DNA of 64,000 bases from Maribacter flavus (GCF_008386635.1 NZ_VUOE01000001.1:186001-250000); one strand, 5' to 3'. Shown: positions 17,656 through 25,970, numbered from the stretch's first letter. Notes: generated by a model not told the origin, from the sequence alone. A program made the numbers and translations.

Positions 17656-17680
17656 AAAAATCCGCCAAAAGCGGATTTGA
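17656..17680 (-). terminator. Intrinsic terminator downstream of the TIGR01777 epimerase gene
   Basis: AAATCCGC (17658-17665) and GCGGATTT (17671-17678) form an 8-bp perfect stem with a five-base loop. On the minus strand a T-tract follows. It lies about 30 bp past the epimerase stop. Confidence 0.8.
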
Positions 17681-17707
17681 ATTTTATGTATGGTTGCAGT
17701 ATGCCGT

Positions 17708-18670
17708 TTATGACGCATATTCTTTGGATATATCATTGGATATCTTGGAGTTGGACTCCTTTTCCCCATAGATATTTTCCAATGCGGAACATATATTCTG
17801 ATATTCGAAAATAAACCCTTCTTCCTCTATTTTTTTACTACTCACCCGTTGACTCGCAAAAAGAATATAACTCATCTCGCCAAGCATGGCCTTCATCACA
17901 AATTCAGGTATGTTGGGTAAAAACAAAGGCCGATTCAAAACTTGGGCAATCTCCTTTACCAATCGAGTGTTCGTAACCGGATTTGGTGATACCCCATTAA
18001 AAGTTCCTTCCAATTCATTTTCCATGGCAAAGAGAAAAATTCTTCCCAAGTCCGATAGGTGAATCCAAGATTGCCATTGTTGTCCGGTACCAAAGGCAGC
18101 ACCCACATAATATTTGACCGGTTTCGCCATTTGGGGCAAGGCGCCCCCTTTAACTGACAACACCAAACCTATCCTGACCTTAGAAACCAGCAAGCCTAGA
18201 TTTTTAAATTCATTGGCCTTTTCTTCCCAGGCAGCTACGACTTCCCCAAGAAAACTATCGTCTACTAGAGGCTCGCTTTCCTCATAATAATTGGAGAGTG
18301 AATTTGGATAAATACCTATGGCAGAAGCCGTTATCAACGCGGATATGCTATGATCCGGAAGTTTTTCGAGTGCCTTGTACAGCGTGGCAAGGGAATCTAT
18401 CCGGCTGTTGAGAATTATTTTTTTGTAACTAGGAGTCCATCTTTTAGAAATGCTCGCACCGGCCAAATTAATGATGGCCGATACGCCGTTAAAACATCGA
18501 ATATCGATTTCACCGTTGCCGGGATTCCAATAAAAACCTTTCAGGTTGGAAGCAGATTCCATTTTGTCCTTGCTTGTGGTCAAGTAGTGTACATCATAAC
18601 TTTTGGCATGACATTGAGATACCAATTCCGTTCCAACCAATCCTGTCGCTCCTGTTATTAATACCTTCAT
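17708..18670 (-). CDS. TIGR01777 family NAD(P)-dependent epimerase-like protein
   Basis: A 320-residue extended short-chain dehydrogenase. The Rossmann motif is MKVLITGATGLVGTEL, with GATGLVG binding the dinucleotide. The family-specific WNPGNGEID, NLAGASISKRWT and SAIGIYP segments are present; in the last, YxxxK is replaced by the variant usual for TIGR01777. The DUF1731-like C-terminus is recognisable (RPLFLPNIPEFVMKAMLGEM). The family is related to YfcH, a cytosolic protein whose substrate is not known. It is preceded by a 100-bp gap from mnmD and followed by its own terminator, so it may be the last gene of the DUF4920-mnmD transcript. Confidence 0.85.
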   Translation of the reverse strand: MKVLITGATGLVGTELVSQCHAKSYDVHYLTTSKDKMESASNLKGFYWNPGNGEIDIRCFNGVSAIINLAGASISKRWTPSYKKIILNSRIDSLATLYKALEKLPDHSISALITASAIGIYPNSLSNYYEESEPLVDDSFLGEVVAAWEEKANEFKNLGLLVSKVRIGLVLSVKGGALPQMAKPVKYYVGAAFGTGQQWQSWIHLSDLGRIFLFAMENELEGTFNGVSPNPVTNTRLVKEIAQVLNRPLFLPNIPEFVMKAMLGEMSYILFASQRVSSKKIEEEGFIFEYQNICSALENIYGEKESNSKISNDISKEYAS

Positions 18671-18773
18671 ATTTCAAAGATATTGTTTTCCCCAAAGGCC
18701 GATGGTCGCTTTAATTTCGATTTAACAAAGAAGGTTGGTTTTTAAGACAAATTAACTGTACGACCTCTCCTAA

Positions 18774-19436
18774 TCACAACTTTCTCGCCCTAAGCATTTC
18801 CCTTTTTCCCGGAGGTCCTGGAAGACGCTCCACCTGAAAACCTACTTCCTGCATGGCTCGTCTAACGCTGCCTTTTGCAGCATAGGTTACTAGTACACCC
18901 TTATTTTTAAGGGCTCTGAACATTTTTTGAAAAATTTCCACTGTCCAAAGTTCTGGTTGAACCCGAGCCCCAAAGGCATCAAAATAGATCAAATCGAATT
19001 CTGCGGAATTTTGGATTTCCTTAAAATCCTTTTGGGATTTCAGCAGCGAAAAATTAGGCGTTATAAAAGTGTTCTCTTCCCAAGTACAACTGTGCAATTT
19101 TTCAAATTCCTTCCTGTGTTCCATTGCCGCCAGCTCCTCTACATAATTCAATTGACCGATTTCGGTTTTCAAAACAGGATAGGCCTCCACTCCCGTATAA
19201 CGCACCCTTAGTTCTCTATTGGGAGCTTCAAGGAGCGTGATAAAAGCATTGAGTCCCGTCCCGAAGCCTATTTCCAAAATTGAAAGCCCTTGGTTTTCAA
19301 ATAATTCCAGACCGTTCTTTATAAAGACATGATACGCCTCCTGTATGGCCCCATGCTTGGAATGATACTGTTCGTTCCAATCCTTTATTTGGATGGTCTT
19401 TGAACCATCGCCCGTTACAACAATTTCCCTTTCCAA
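18774..19436 (-). CDS. mnmD: tRNA U34 5-methylaminomethyl-2-thiouridine methyltransferase MnmD
   Basis: A 220-residue SAM-dependent methyltransferase that corresponds to the C-terminal-free MnmC1 domain of enterobacterial MnmC. It completes the mnm5s2U modification at the wobble position of tRNAs. The SAM-binding motif ILEIGFGTGLNAF (about 53-65), the acceptor motif FDAFGARVQPELW and the terminal PGPPGKREMLRA are diagnostic. It lacks the FAD oxidase half, as expected for stand-alone MnmD. Two bases separate it from the DUF4920 gene upstream, so the two form an operon. Confidence 0.9.
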   Translation of the reverse strand: MEREIVVTGDGSKTIQIKDWNEQYHSKHGAIQEAYHVFIKNGLELFENQGLSILEIGFGTGLNAFITLLEAPNRELRVRYTGVEAYPVLKTEIGQLNYVEELAAMEHRKEFEKLHSCTWEENTFITPNFSLLKSQKDFKEIQNSAEFDLIYFDAFGARVQPELWTVEIFQKMFRALKNKGVLVTYAAKGSVRRAMQEVGFQVERLPGPPGKREMLRARKL

Positions 19437-19438
19437 TA

Positions 19439-19921
19439 CTAGTTTTTGATAAGTACACCACTGGCCTCAAATCCATAGGTTTTTTTGGGCGTAGTAATCT
19501 TGGAGAGTTCCTCTTCGTTGGCACCGGCATCCTTTGCATAGTGTTTTTGGTCTTCCACGCTCATTTCTTCTACAAACGCAAGTCCATCGACTACAACATT
19601 CTTTCCGGCGATATGCCTTGGCACAAAAAAACCATAATCCTTAAATCGTACCATGGCCTCGTTCCCATTGGAAAGCTCAACCTTCATCCAACAACCCTTT
19701 GCCTGGCACACTTCCTTTACCTTCCCCACAAACTTGGTAGTCAGCGTATCATTGGCACTTAACCCGTTATAAAGCGACATCATTTCATTGGAGGTTCCCA
19801 CGTTCGTTTCATCGACCCACGCCCCAAAAACGTTCGCCTTATCTGATTTTGATGTTTTTTCCTGAGCAAAGACGCAAAAACCCATCAATAAAAACACAAG
19901 CAAAATGTTAAAACCTTTCAT
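19439..19921 (-). CDS. DUF4920 domain-containing exported protein
   Basis: A 160-residue protein with an N-terminal signal peptide, MKGFNILLVFLLMGFCVFAQ. The mature part is a small beta domain with the signature VCQAKGCWMKVEL and MVRFKDYGFFVP, typical of DUF4920. The fold resembles OB-type proteins, and the single CxxxxC pair in CQAKGC may be redox active or structural; this is inference. The C-terminus continues as a helix-turn tail ending KTYGFEASGVLIKN. It is the first gene of a two-gene unit with mnmD and is divergent from ilvE, 108 bp away. The role is unknown. Confidence 0.85.
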   Translation of the reverse strand: MKGFNILLVFLLMGFCVFAQEKTSKSDKANVFGAWVDETNVGTSNEMMSLYNGLSANDTLTTKFVGKVKEVCQAKGCWMKVELSNGNEAMVRFKDYGFFVPRHIAGKNVVVDGLAFVEEMSVEDQKHYAKDAGANEEELSKITTPKKTYGFEASGVLIKN

Positions 19922-20029
19922 AATGTTTAAAAATTAATATCCTGCTGCAAAACTGCTCATTTTTAGGCTAAAAAAGAAGTTGCCATGCGGATATTTGATT
20001 AATTTTAACCTACTAAAGCATATTTTGGA

Positions 20030-21106
20030 ATGAGCGTAGAAACTAAAAACGTAACTATTAGTATTGAGAAGGCAAAGATCTCTAAAATAGACCAAGTCGA
20101 TTTTGACAATTTAAAGTTCGGGTCCGTATACACTGATCATATGTTGGTATGTGATTACAGGAACGGGGCTTGGCAGGCACCTAAAATCATGCCCTATCAA
20201 TCCATTGCATTGGACCCCTCGGCAAAGGTGTTCCACTATGGACAGGCAATTTTTGAAGGTATGAAAGCATATAAGGATGACAAGGGCGATATATTTCTTT
20301 TTAGACCCTTGGAGAACCAAAAACGGCTTAACATTTCGGCGAAACGGCTTGCCATACCAGAATTGCCCGAAGATATTTTCATGGAAGGCCTGACCACTTT
20401 GTTACAGCTGGATAGCGACTTCATTCCAACCCAGGAAGGTTCGTCCCTTTATATAAGGCCATTTATGTTCGCATCGGGTAGCGGGTTTCATGCCTCTCCT
20501 GCGGATGAATATAAATTCATCATTGCCTGCGCTCCCTCGGGATCGTACTTTTCCGGAAAAGTTAAGGTATTGATAGAACAGACCTATTCACGTTCCGCCA
20601 ATGGTGGCGTGGGATTTGCCAAGGCCGGAGGAAATTACGCGGGACAGTTCTACCCTACCCAATTGGCCATTGAAAAAGGGTACAATCAGGTTATTTGGAC
20701 GGACGATACGGAACACGAGTTTATTGAGGAGGCCGGAGCCATGAACATTTTTGTTCGCATTAACGACACCTTGATAACGGGGCCAACGAGCGATAGAATC
20801 TTGGACGGCATCACCAGAAAAAGTATTTTGGAAATTGCTAAGGATCACAATATTCCCACCGAAGTACGGAAAATTACCGTTACCGAAGTGGTCAATGCTG
20901 CCAAGGACGGCTCCTTGAAGGAAATGTTCGGGGCGGGTACGGCCGCCGTAATTTCACCCATAGCCGCCTTTGGCTACAAAGGAACGGATTATGACCTTCC
21001 GGAACTGGAAAACAGTTATGCCACCAAATTGAAAAAATTGATTACGGACATACAGTACAATAAATCCGAAGACAAATATGGATGGCGCTACAAAGTCAAC
21101 ATCTAA
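20030..21106 (+). CDS. ilvE: Branched-chain amino acid aminotransferase
   Basis: A 358-residue PLP enzyme of fold type IV that makes Leu, Ile and Val from their 2-oxo acids using glutamate. The PLP lysine lies in VGFAKAGGNYAGQF (about residue 199). EEAGAMNIFV and GAGTAAVISP are the other cofactor-phosphate contact segments, and EGMKAY near residue 78 is the standard N-terminal motif. The length matches the BCAT group that is also found in eukaryotes. It is monocistronic: divergent from DUF4920 and followed by a bidirectional terminator shared with the MazG-like gene. Confidence 0.95.
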   Translation: MSVETKNVTISIEKAKISKIDQVDFDNLKFGSVYTDHMLVCDYRNGAWQAPKIMPYQSIALDPSAKVFHYGQAIFEGMKAYKDDKGDIFLFRPLENQKRLNISAKRLAIPELPEDIFMEGLTTLLQLDSDFIPTQEGSSLYIRPFMFASGSGFHASPADEYKFIIACAPSGSYFSGKVKVLIEQTYSRSANGGVGFAKAGGNYAGQFYPTQLAIEKGYNQVIWTDDTEHEFIEEAGAMNIFVRINDTLITGPTSDRILDGITRKSILEIAKDHNIPTEVRKITVTEVVNAAKDGSLKEMFGAGTAAVISPIAAFGYKGTDYDLPELENSYATKLKKLITDIQYNKSEDKYGWRYKVNI

Positions 21107-21107
21107 C

Positions 21108-21133
21108 AAAAAAGGGCTCAAAAGCCCTTTTTT
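21108..21133. terminator. Bidirectional intrinsic terminator between ilvE and the MazG-like gene
   Basis: AAAAAAGGGCT (21108-21118) and AGCCCTTTTTT (21123-21133) form an 11-bp perfect stem with a CAAA loop. A/T tracts on both sides allow it to serve both convergent genes. Confidence 0.9.
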
Positions 21134-21518
21134 ATTTGTCCAGAATTGAGGCGATGTCCGGTTTAAAATAGTTGGGACCTTTTAGCACCTTACCGTCTTC
21201 CCGGTAAATAGGTTTACCGTCCTCCCCCAGCTTGCTCATGTTACTGCGCTGGATTTCGTTAAATACCTCCTCAATCTTGTGCTGCATTCCATGTTCCAAA
21301 ATGGTTCCGCAAAGAATATACAGCATGTCCCCAAGGGCATCGGCCACCTCGACAAGGTCATTGTTTGTGGCGGCTTCCAAATATTCCTTATTCTCCTCGT
21401 CCATTAAGTTGAAACGGAGTTGGTTTTTTGTTTGGCCCAAATTGGCACGCATTTCTTGAGAGACACCCAGTCCAAAAGACTCATGGAACAATTGTACGGC
21501 GTTGATCTTACTTTTCAT
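21132..21518 (-). CDS. MazG-like nucleoside triphosphate pyrophosphohydrolase
   Basis: A 128-residue all-alpha NTP pyrophosphatase. The metal-binding pattern ExxE-(n)-ExxD is visible as DEENKEYLEA (about residues 40-49) and EVADALGDMLYI (about 57-68). The C-terminal signature NMSKLGEDGKPIYREDGK is typical of the HisE/MazG-like group found in phages and Bacteroidetes. It probably hydrolyses a non-canonical or phosphoribosyl nucleotide to the monophosphate; the exact substrate is unknown. It converges with ilvE, with the terminator overlapping its last bases. Confidence 0.85.
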   Translation of the reverse strand: MKSKINAVQLFHESFGLGVSQEMRANLGQTKNQLRFNLMDEENKEYLEAATNNDLVEVADALGDMLYILCGTILEHGMQHKIEEVFNEIQRSNMSKLGEDGKPIYREDGKVLKGPNYFKPDIASILDK

Positions 21519-21788
21519 GTGTTTATTTTAATTGTTTTTCAACCATCAAACTTCGGCTTTTATCAGTACTGGCATGGAAGATCCTTGTAACTATTCCGAT
21601 GTGTTCCAGAAAACGGTCACGGATGTTCCATCGGTCGATATTTTATTTTAGGAGAATCTGCCCAAATTTATCAAATTCAAAGGTTTTCCATTTATTGGGT
21701 TTATCACCCGAAAACATTTTCACCAAGTTTAATGGCCACTGATCAGAGTTCTTGAGTTTTACTTTAGTTTTGCCTAAAAATAGAAATT

Positions 21789-21977
21789 ATGTTTAGCACG
21801 GGACAAATTGTATTTGCAGCTCTTTTTGCAGTTACATTCTTTATAATTATCATACTGATGTACAAGAAGGACCTAAAACTGCATCAAAAAAATTACAAAG
21901 GTGTAAAATGGGTGGGAATATTCTTTATAATATTCATAATTATACTTTTCTGTATTAAGTATTTACTTAAGAATTAA
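21789..21977 (+). CDS. Small two-helix membrane protein (62 aa)
   Basis: A 62-residue protein with two hydrophobic helices (about residues 5-24 and 40-58) separated by a basic linker KKDLKLHQKNYKGVKW. A -7-like TAGTTTTG lies at 21765-21772, so the leader is short. It is followed 116 bp downstream by one of the tiny one-helix proteins, across a region with palindromic AACGT motifs. It looks like a family of short flavobacterial membrane proteins, but I cannot name it. Transcription together with the 22094 gene is possible because no terminator is seen between them. Confidence 0.65.
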   Translation: MFSTGQIVFAALFAVTFFIIIILMYKKDLKLHQKNYKGVKWVGIFFIIFIIILFCIKYLLKN

Positions 21978-22072
21978 CGTAAATTTTACGTACACCACAA
22001 AAATTAACGTTTTGACAACAAAAGCCCTGATTTTCACGTTTTATATACCAAATAACGTAATTTTGCGTTATT
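21977..22072 (+). promoter_or_regulatory. Two palindromes and a -7 box upstream of the 59-aa membrane protein
   Basis: The first palindrome is ACGTAAA-T-TTTACGT (21977-21991). The second is AATAACG (22051-22057) and CGTTATT (22066-22072), and the eight bases between its arms are TAATTTTG (22058-22065), a perfect TAnnTTTG -7 element. A further TTAACGTTTT lies at 22004-22013. A regulator bound to the second palindrome would cover the -7 box, so this looks like a repressor operator. The regulator is not known. Confidence 0.5.
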
Positions 22073-22093
22073 CATCTATAAGGGGCAAACATT

Positions 22094-22273
22094 ATGATGA
22101 CATTCTTTACAATTTTGGTGGTACTTATAGGACTCAATGTGGCCATGGTCATAGCCAGCTTGCAAAATGCAAGTAAAAAGTCGAAAAGACCTACAAGAAT
22201 GGTTTCAGAAGACAACCAATCCGTAATCTATCCAATTGACCTAATTACTTCTAACTACAAAAAAGCGGTTTAG
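22094..22273 (+). CDS. Small one-helix membrane protein, copy 3 with a polar tail (59 aa)
   Basis: A 59-residue frame beginning MMTFFTILVVLIGLN. The first 23 residues match the peptides at 5579 and 5760 (M-x-T-F start, LIxxN with Asn at residue 15, AM after the Asn, SL at the helix end). Unlike them it continues into a basic-polar cytoplasmic tail (ASKKSKRPTRM) and ends YPIDLITSNYKKAV. The promoter region carries two palindromes, one of them overlapping the -7 box. It is too short to appear in many annotations. The function is unknown. Confidence 0.6.
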   Translation: MMTFFTILVVLIGLNVAMVIASLQNASKKSKRPTRMVSEDNQSVIYPIDLITSNYKKAV

Positions 22274-22496
22274 TTTTATTTTTTGTAGGTATGAACAATG
22301 AAACATCCACATTTTGACTCCAATCAAGATTTTCATTGTCGAATCACCCTTTCTTTAACAAAGTCAGGCAATACTGATAGGTCATTTGAACCAAACCGTA
22401 TTACTTTGATTTTCATGTAGGGATTCGTCTTGGTAATTCAAGCACATCAGGCAAGAAAATGCTTTATTTTCCAACTTTTGCATTATTTTTAACTGC

Positions 22497-22868
22497 ATGA
22501 AACAGTTTTTACTGATATTTCTAGGCGGTGGTTTTGGTAGCTTTCTTCGCTATATAATTTCCAAATCTTTAAATGTATATTATCCCAATTTTTACCTAGG
22601 GACCTTTTTAGTGAATATTCTCGGTTGCTTTATAATAGGTATACTGATTGGCATATCCGTAAAGAACAATTTCCTTTCCGAAAGTCATATGTTATTATTG
22701 GCGACCGGCTTTTGTGGTGGCTTTACAACATTTTCCACCTTTGCCCTCGAAAGCCATATACTGTTAAAGGAACATTCCATTTTTTATATGTCGGCCTATC
22801 TAGCCTTGAGCATACTAATAGGTATATTAGCCGTAGCGGCAGGCCTTTATGTCTGCAAACTGTTATAA
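22497..22868 (+). CDS. crcB: Fluoride efflux channel CrcB/FluC
   Basis: A 123-residue membrane protein with four helices, which as an antiparallel dimer exports fluoride. The motifs GGGFGSFLRY (residues 10-19), GTFLVNILGCFIIG (about 34-47) with the conserved Asn, and TGFCGGFTTFSTFALE (about 70-85), containing the phenylalanine-box and Na+-site TFSTF, are all present. The length is typical. No fluoride riboswitch consensus was seen in the 220 bp upstream. It is a single gene; the P-II unit starts about 290 bp downstream. Confidence 0.93.
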   Translation: MKQFLLIFLGGGFGSFLRYIISKSLNVYYPNFYLGTFLVNILGCFIIGILIGISVKNNFLSESHMLLLATGFCGGFTTFSTFALESHILLKEHSIFYMSAYLALSILIGILAVAAGLYVCKLL

Positions 22869-23055
22869 TTGTAACGGTATCCCCAATTATTCTAAAATCT
22901 CAACATTTTTTTGACATTTTAATTGTTTTTCAAACAATTCAAGTCAAAAAGAGCTGATTTTCTGCATTATTTTCAATTTACACCTATTCACAGCAAATTT
23001 TGACGGGCAAATTGACAAAATATCACCTCGCAAATATATATACCTATAATTTTTA

Positions 23056-23137
23056 GGGGGGTTATTTATTATAAACATAAAAATAGGACCATTACCCCTT
23101 CAAATTATAGGGTGTTAATAATTTTAACATACATTTG
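23056..23137 (+). promoter_or_regulatory. Nitrogen-type promoter of the P-II/amt operon with inverted GGGGTWA repeat
   Basis: A GGGGGGTTA half-site (23056-23064) and its inverted partner TTACCCC (23092-23098) have run centres 38 bases apart. TACATTTG (23130-23137) is a perfect TAnnTTTG -7 box, 35 bases after the C-run. No TTTG -33 box is seen, which suggests activator dependence. The same arrangement is found upstream of the glutamine synthetase at 40217. Confidence 0.55.
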
Positions 23138-23160
23138 GTCCATCTAAAACAATCAGTACA

Positions 23161-23499
23161 ATGAAAAAAATCGAGGCAATTATCAGAAAATCCAAGTTTG
23201 ATGAAGTCAAAGAGGCTTTACATCAAATTGAGGTCAATTTCTTTAGTTACTGGGATGTAACGGGAGTTGGTAATGAAAAACAAGGGCATGTATATCGTGG
23301 TATTTCCTATAGCACCACAGATATACAAAGGAGATATCTAACCATTGTAGTATCCGATGAATTTGCGCAAAAAACAGTGAACACTATATTGGAAACAGCT
23401 TACTCAGGCAATGTTGGGGATGGTAAAATCTTTGTCTCCGATGTCATCGAAGCCTACAGAATCAGGACAAAGGAAAGCGGTCAAGCGGGTATCAACTAA
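23161..23499 (+). CDS. P-II family nitrogen regulatory protein
   Basis: A 112-residue trimeric signal protein that senses ATP/ADP and 2-oxoglutarate and gates partners such as Amt. It has the start MKKIEAIIRKSKFDEVKEAL, the T-loop tyrosine in YRGISY (about residue 49) and the B-loop SGNVGDGKIFV with C-terminal YRIRTKESG, whose arginines bind the nucleotide phosphates. The T-loop base reads GVGNEKQGHVYRG; the usual GRQKGHTE pattern, with Gln39, is changed and shortened by one residue. It lies 28 bp upstream of amt, so by context it is GlnK-like. The promoter has the inverted GGGGTWA motif. Confidence 0.92.
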   Translation: MKKIEAIIRKSKFDEVKEALHQIEVNFFSYWDVTGVGNEKQGHVYRGISYSTTDIQRRYLTIVVSDEFAQKTVNTILETAYSGNVGDGKIFVSDVIEAYRIRTKESGQAGIN

Positions 23500-23526
23500 A
23501 AAAACAACTAACTAAAACTTAAAAAA

Positions 23527-24765
23527 ATGGACGCAGGATTATTTACAGCGAATAACGTATGGATGATGTTGGCCACCGCATTGGTGTTCTTCATGCATAC
23601 AGGTTTTGCCTTTTTGGAAATAGGTCTAACCAGACAAAAAAACACAATCAATATTTTATTCAAGAATATATTTATCATTACCGGAGGGTTGCTATTGTAT
23701 TATGCCTTTGGTTTTAATTTAATGTATCCCGGTTTTGAGGATGGGGATGCAGGATTCCTAAAATTTGCAGGATTTGGAATTGCCGCCCCGGAAGGTGGTA
23801 TGACCCCTGATTATGCGGATGGTGGATACACTTGGTGGACGGATTTTCTTTTTCAAGGCATGTTTGCTGCCACAGCTGCTACAATCGTATCCGGAGCCGT
23901 TGCCGAACGTATCAAAATTGGTTCCTTCATGATTTTTACGATTGTTTATGTAGGTTTGGTTTACCCCATCGTAGGTGCTTGGAAATGGGGTGGCGGATTC
24001 TTGGATTCCTGGGGATTCTATGACTTTGCAGGATCTACTTTGGTCCATTCCGTAGGTGGATGGGCAGCCTTGGTAGCGGTTACCCTATTGGGTGCACGAA
24101 TAGGAAAATTTGGCAAGGATGGCAAACCGAACGCAATTCCAGGTCACAACATACCAATGGCAACAGCGGGTGTATTGATCCTTTGGTTAGGATGGTTTGG
24201 TTTCAACGGTGGATCCGTACTTTCAGCAGACCCTGAATTGACTTCCTTGGTTTTGGTAACGACAAGTTTGGCTGCCGCTGCCGGTGGTTTTGGCGCCATG
24301 ATTACTTCAACCATCCTCTACAAAAACTTGGACCTTACCATGTTCCTTAATGGTATTCTAGGCGGTTTGGTAGGCATTACGGCCGGTGCCGATTTAATGT
24401 CGCCCAATGAGGCCGTAATCATTGGGGTACTTGCCGGAATCCTAATAGTTTTTGGTGTTGCCTTGATCGATAAATTAAAATTGGATGACCCCGTTGGCGC
24501 TATTGCAGTACACTTGATCTGTGGTATTTGGGGAACCTTGGCCGTGGGTATTTTTGGAAGCAAGGCAGGAATCGATCAGTTATTGACACAATTATATGGC
24601 GTATTGATCATAGGAGCCTTCTGTGTAGTATCTGCAGGTATCATTCTTGGAGTGCTTAAAACTACACTTGGCCTTAGGGTTTCAAGGGATGAAGAATTGG
24701 AAGGTCTGGATATCCATGAGCATGGAATGGATGCTTATGCCGACTTTAGAATGAACCAGCACTAA
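23527..24765 (+). CDS. amt: Ammonium transporter (Amt family)
   Basis: A 412-residue inner-membrane ammonium channel with eleven predicted helices. The twin pore histidines lie in STLVHSVGGWAAL (about residue 175) and GAIAVHLICGIWG (about residue 330). FQGMFAATAATIVSGAVAER and WLGWFGFNGGS are standard family segments, and the C-terminal tail RVSRDEELEGLDIHEHG contains the allosteric LDxxEHG region that couples subunits and meets P-II. It forms an operon with the P-II gene and is followed by a hairpin and a porin gene. There is no cleaved signal peptide; Bacteroidetes Amt proteins often start this way. Confidence 0.95.
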   Translation: MDAGLFTANNVWMMLATALVFFMHTGFAFLEIGLTRQKNTINILFKNIFIITGGLLLYYAFGFNLMYPGFEDGDAGFLKFAGFGIAAPEGGMTPDYADGGYTWWTDFLFQGMFAATAATIVSGAVAERIKIGSFMIFTIVYVGLVYPIVGAWKWGGGFLDSWGFYDFAGSTLVHSVGGWAALVAVTLLGARIGKFGKDGKPNAIPGHNIPMATAGVLILWLGWFGFNGGSVLSADPELTSLVLVTTSLAAAAGGFGAMITSTILYKNLDLTMFLNGILGGLVGITAGADLMSPNEAVIIGVLAGILIVFGVALIDKLKLDDPVGAIAVHLICGIWGTLAVGIFGSKAGIDQLLTQLYGVLIIGAFCVVSAGIILGVLKTTLGLRVSRDEELEGLDIHEHGMDAYADFRMNQH

Positions 24766-24780
24766 TAATTCTGAACAAAA

Positions 24781-24808
24781 AACGGAGCGTTCTGCCAAAC
24801 GCTCCGTT
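24781..24808 (+). terminator. Hairpin between amt and the porin gene
   Basis: AACGGAGCGTT (24781-24791) and AACGCTCCGTT (24798-24808) form an 11-bp perfect stem. Only a weak T-tract follows after ACATAACC, so it may terminate, attenuate or stabilise the amt transcript rather than end it fully. Confidence 0.7.
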
Positions 24809-24881
24809 ACATAACCTTTTCACATTTATTTACAAGTAATCACTTAAAAAATAATCCCAGAGGGATTGAAAATTTAAACAT

Positions 24882-25928
24882 ATGAAACAGATTATAAATA
24901 CAAAATTCGTAAAAAATATCTTTTTGTCAACATTAGCGCTGTTTTCAGCAGTTACCTTAACGGCACAGGAAGAGGAAAGTGGTTCAAAATTCACTTTGAG
25001 CGGTTCTATTGATGCATATTACAGAACTACTTTTAAAGATGGTGGTGATGCAACAACTGCTACACCAACATCTTTTGCGAACCAAACTGGATTTGCTTTG
25101 GGTATGGCCAATTTAATTGGGACCTATGACATGGGAAAAACGGGTGTCGTCGTGGACTTGGTATTTGGACCTAGAGGTACAGAGGCCACTTTCAATAATG
25201 ATGTTTTAAATGGAATCATAAACCAAGCTTATGCTTATTGGAATGTTTCTGATAAAACTACCTTAACCATTGGTCGTTTCAATACTTGGGTAGGGTATGA
25301 AGTTATTGCTCCTGCGGCAAACTTCAATTATAGTGTGTCATACTTGTTCTCAAACGGTCCCTTTTCACACCTTGGTGCTAAGGCTGATTTCGCCTTTTCG
25401 GATGATGTAAGTTTAATGCTTGCCATTACCAATCCTTGGGATACCAATGATATAAGTGCTTCAGGTGTTTATGCCGTAGGAGGTCAATTAGGTCTTTATG
25501 GTCAGTATATAAATCTTTATTACGATGGTGGTAGTGATGTAGCTGGAGGTCTAGGTTTTGAAATTGACTATACCGGAGGTTTTGATCTTTCCGATAACTT
25601 TTTCTTTGGAATCAATGCTGCATATAATGACAATTCACAAACAAATAGCGGGTTCTATGGAGCCGCAATTTATCCACAAGTTACTACCTCGGATAGTTTT
25701 GCCATAGGCTTACGAGGTGAATATTTTGCCTATACCCAAGAAGGTTTCGATGATGTTCCTGTTACAGCCCTTACCTTAACCGGAAGTTATAGCAAAGAAA
25801 ATTTAATAATTAAACCAGAAATTCGTTTGGATAGTTTTGGCAAGGATAACGAACCTTTCTTCGATAGCAATGGAGGTACAACTAACAGCTTATCTTCTTT
25901 CGCGCTCGCAGCCATCTATTCATTCTAA
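24882..25928 (+). CDS. Outer-membrane porin-like beta-barrel protein
   Basis: A 348-residue exported barrel. The signal peptide ends near VTLTAQE (about residue 29). The mature part has repeated amphipathic strands (FTLSGSIDAYYRTTF, KTTLTIGRFNTWVGYEV, DSFAIGLRGEYFAYTQ) and ends in LSSFALAAIYSF with a terminal aromatic residue, as required for barrel insertion. It resembles the outer-membrane beta-barrel/porin group often found beside amt-glnK in Bacteroidetes. The context suggests it admits ammonium or small nitrogen compounds, which is inference. A bidirectional terminator follows. Confidence 0.8.
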   Translation: MKQIINTKFVKNIFLSTLALFSAVTLTAQEEESGSKFTLSGSIDAYYRTTFKDGGDATTATPTSFANQTGFALGMANLIGTYDMGKTGVVVDLVFGPRGTEATFNNDVLNGIINQAYAYWNVSDKTTLTIGRFNTWVGYEVIAPAANFNYSVSYLFSNGPFSHLGAKADFAFSDDVSLMLAITNPWDTNDISASGVYAVGGQLGLYGQYINLYYDGGSDVAGGLGFEIDYTGGFDLSDNFFFGINAAYNDNSQTNSGFYGAAIYPQVTTSDSFAIGLRGEYFAYTQEGFDDVPVTALTLTGSYSKENLIIKPEIRLDSFGKDNEPFFDSNGGTTNSLSSFALAAIYSF

Positions 25929-25970
25929 GCCAAAAATATTAAGGACTAATTGATTTTTGTTTAAGTTGAG

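Noticed and set aside
20000..20030. TATTTTGG directly before ilvE as a -7 box
   Set aside because: It ends within a few bases of the ATG, which would leave almost no leader; the match is also imperfect.
22274..22496. Fluoride riboswitch upstream of crcB
   Set aside because: The region lacks the conserved GGCGAUGG/ CGCC pseudoknot arrangement of the crcB motif; no alternative structured leader is clear.
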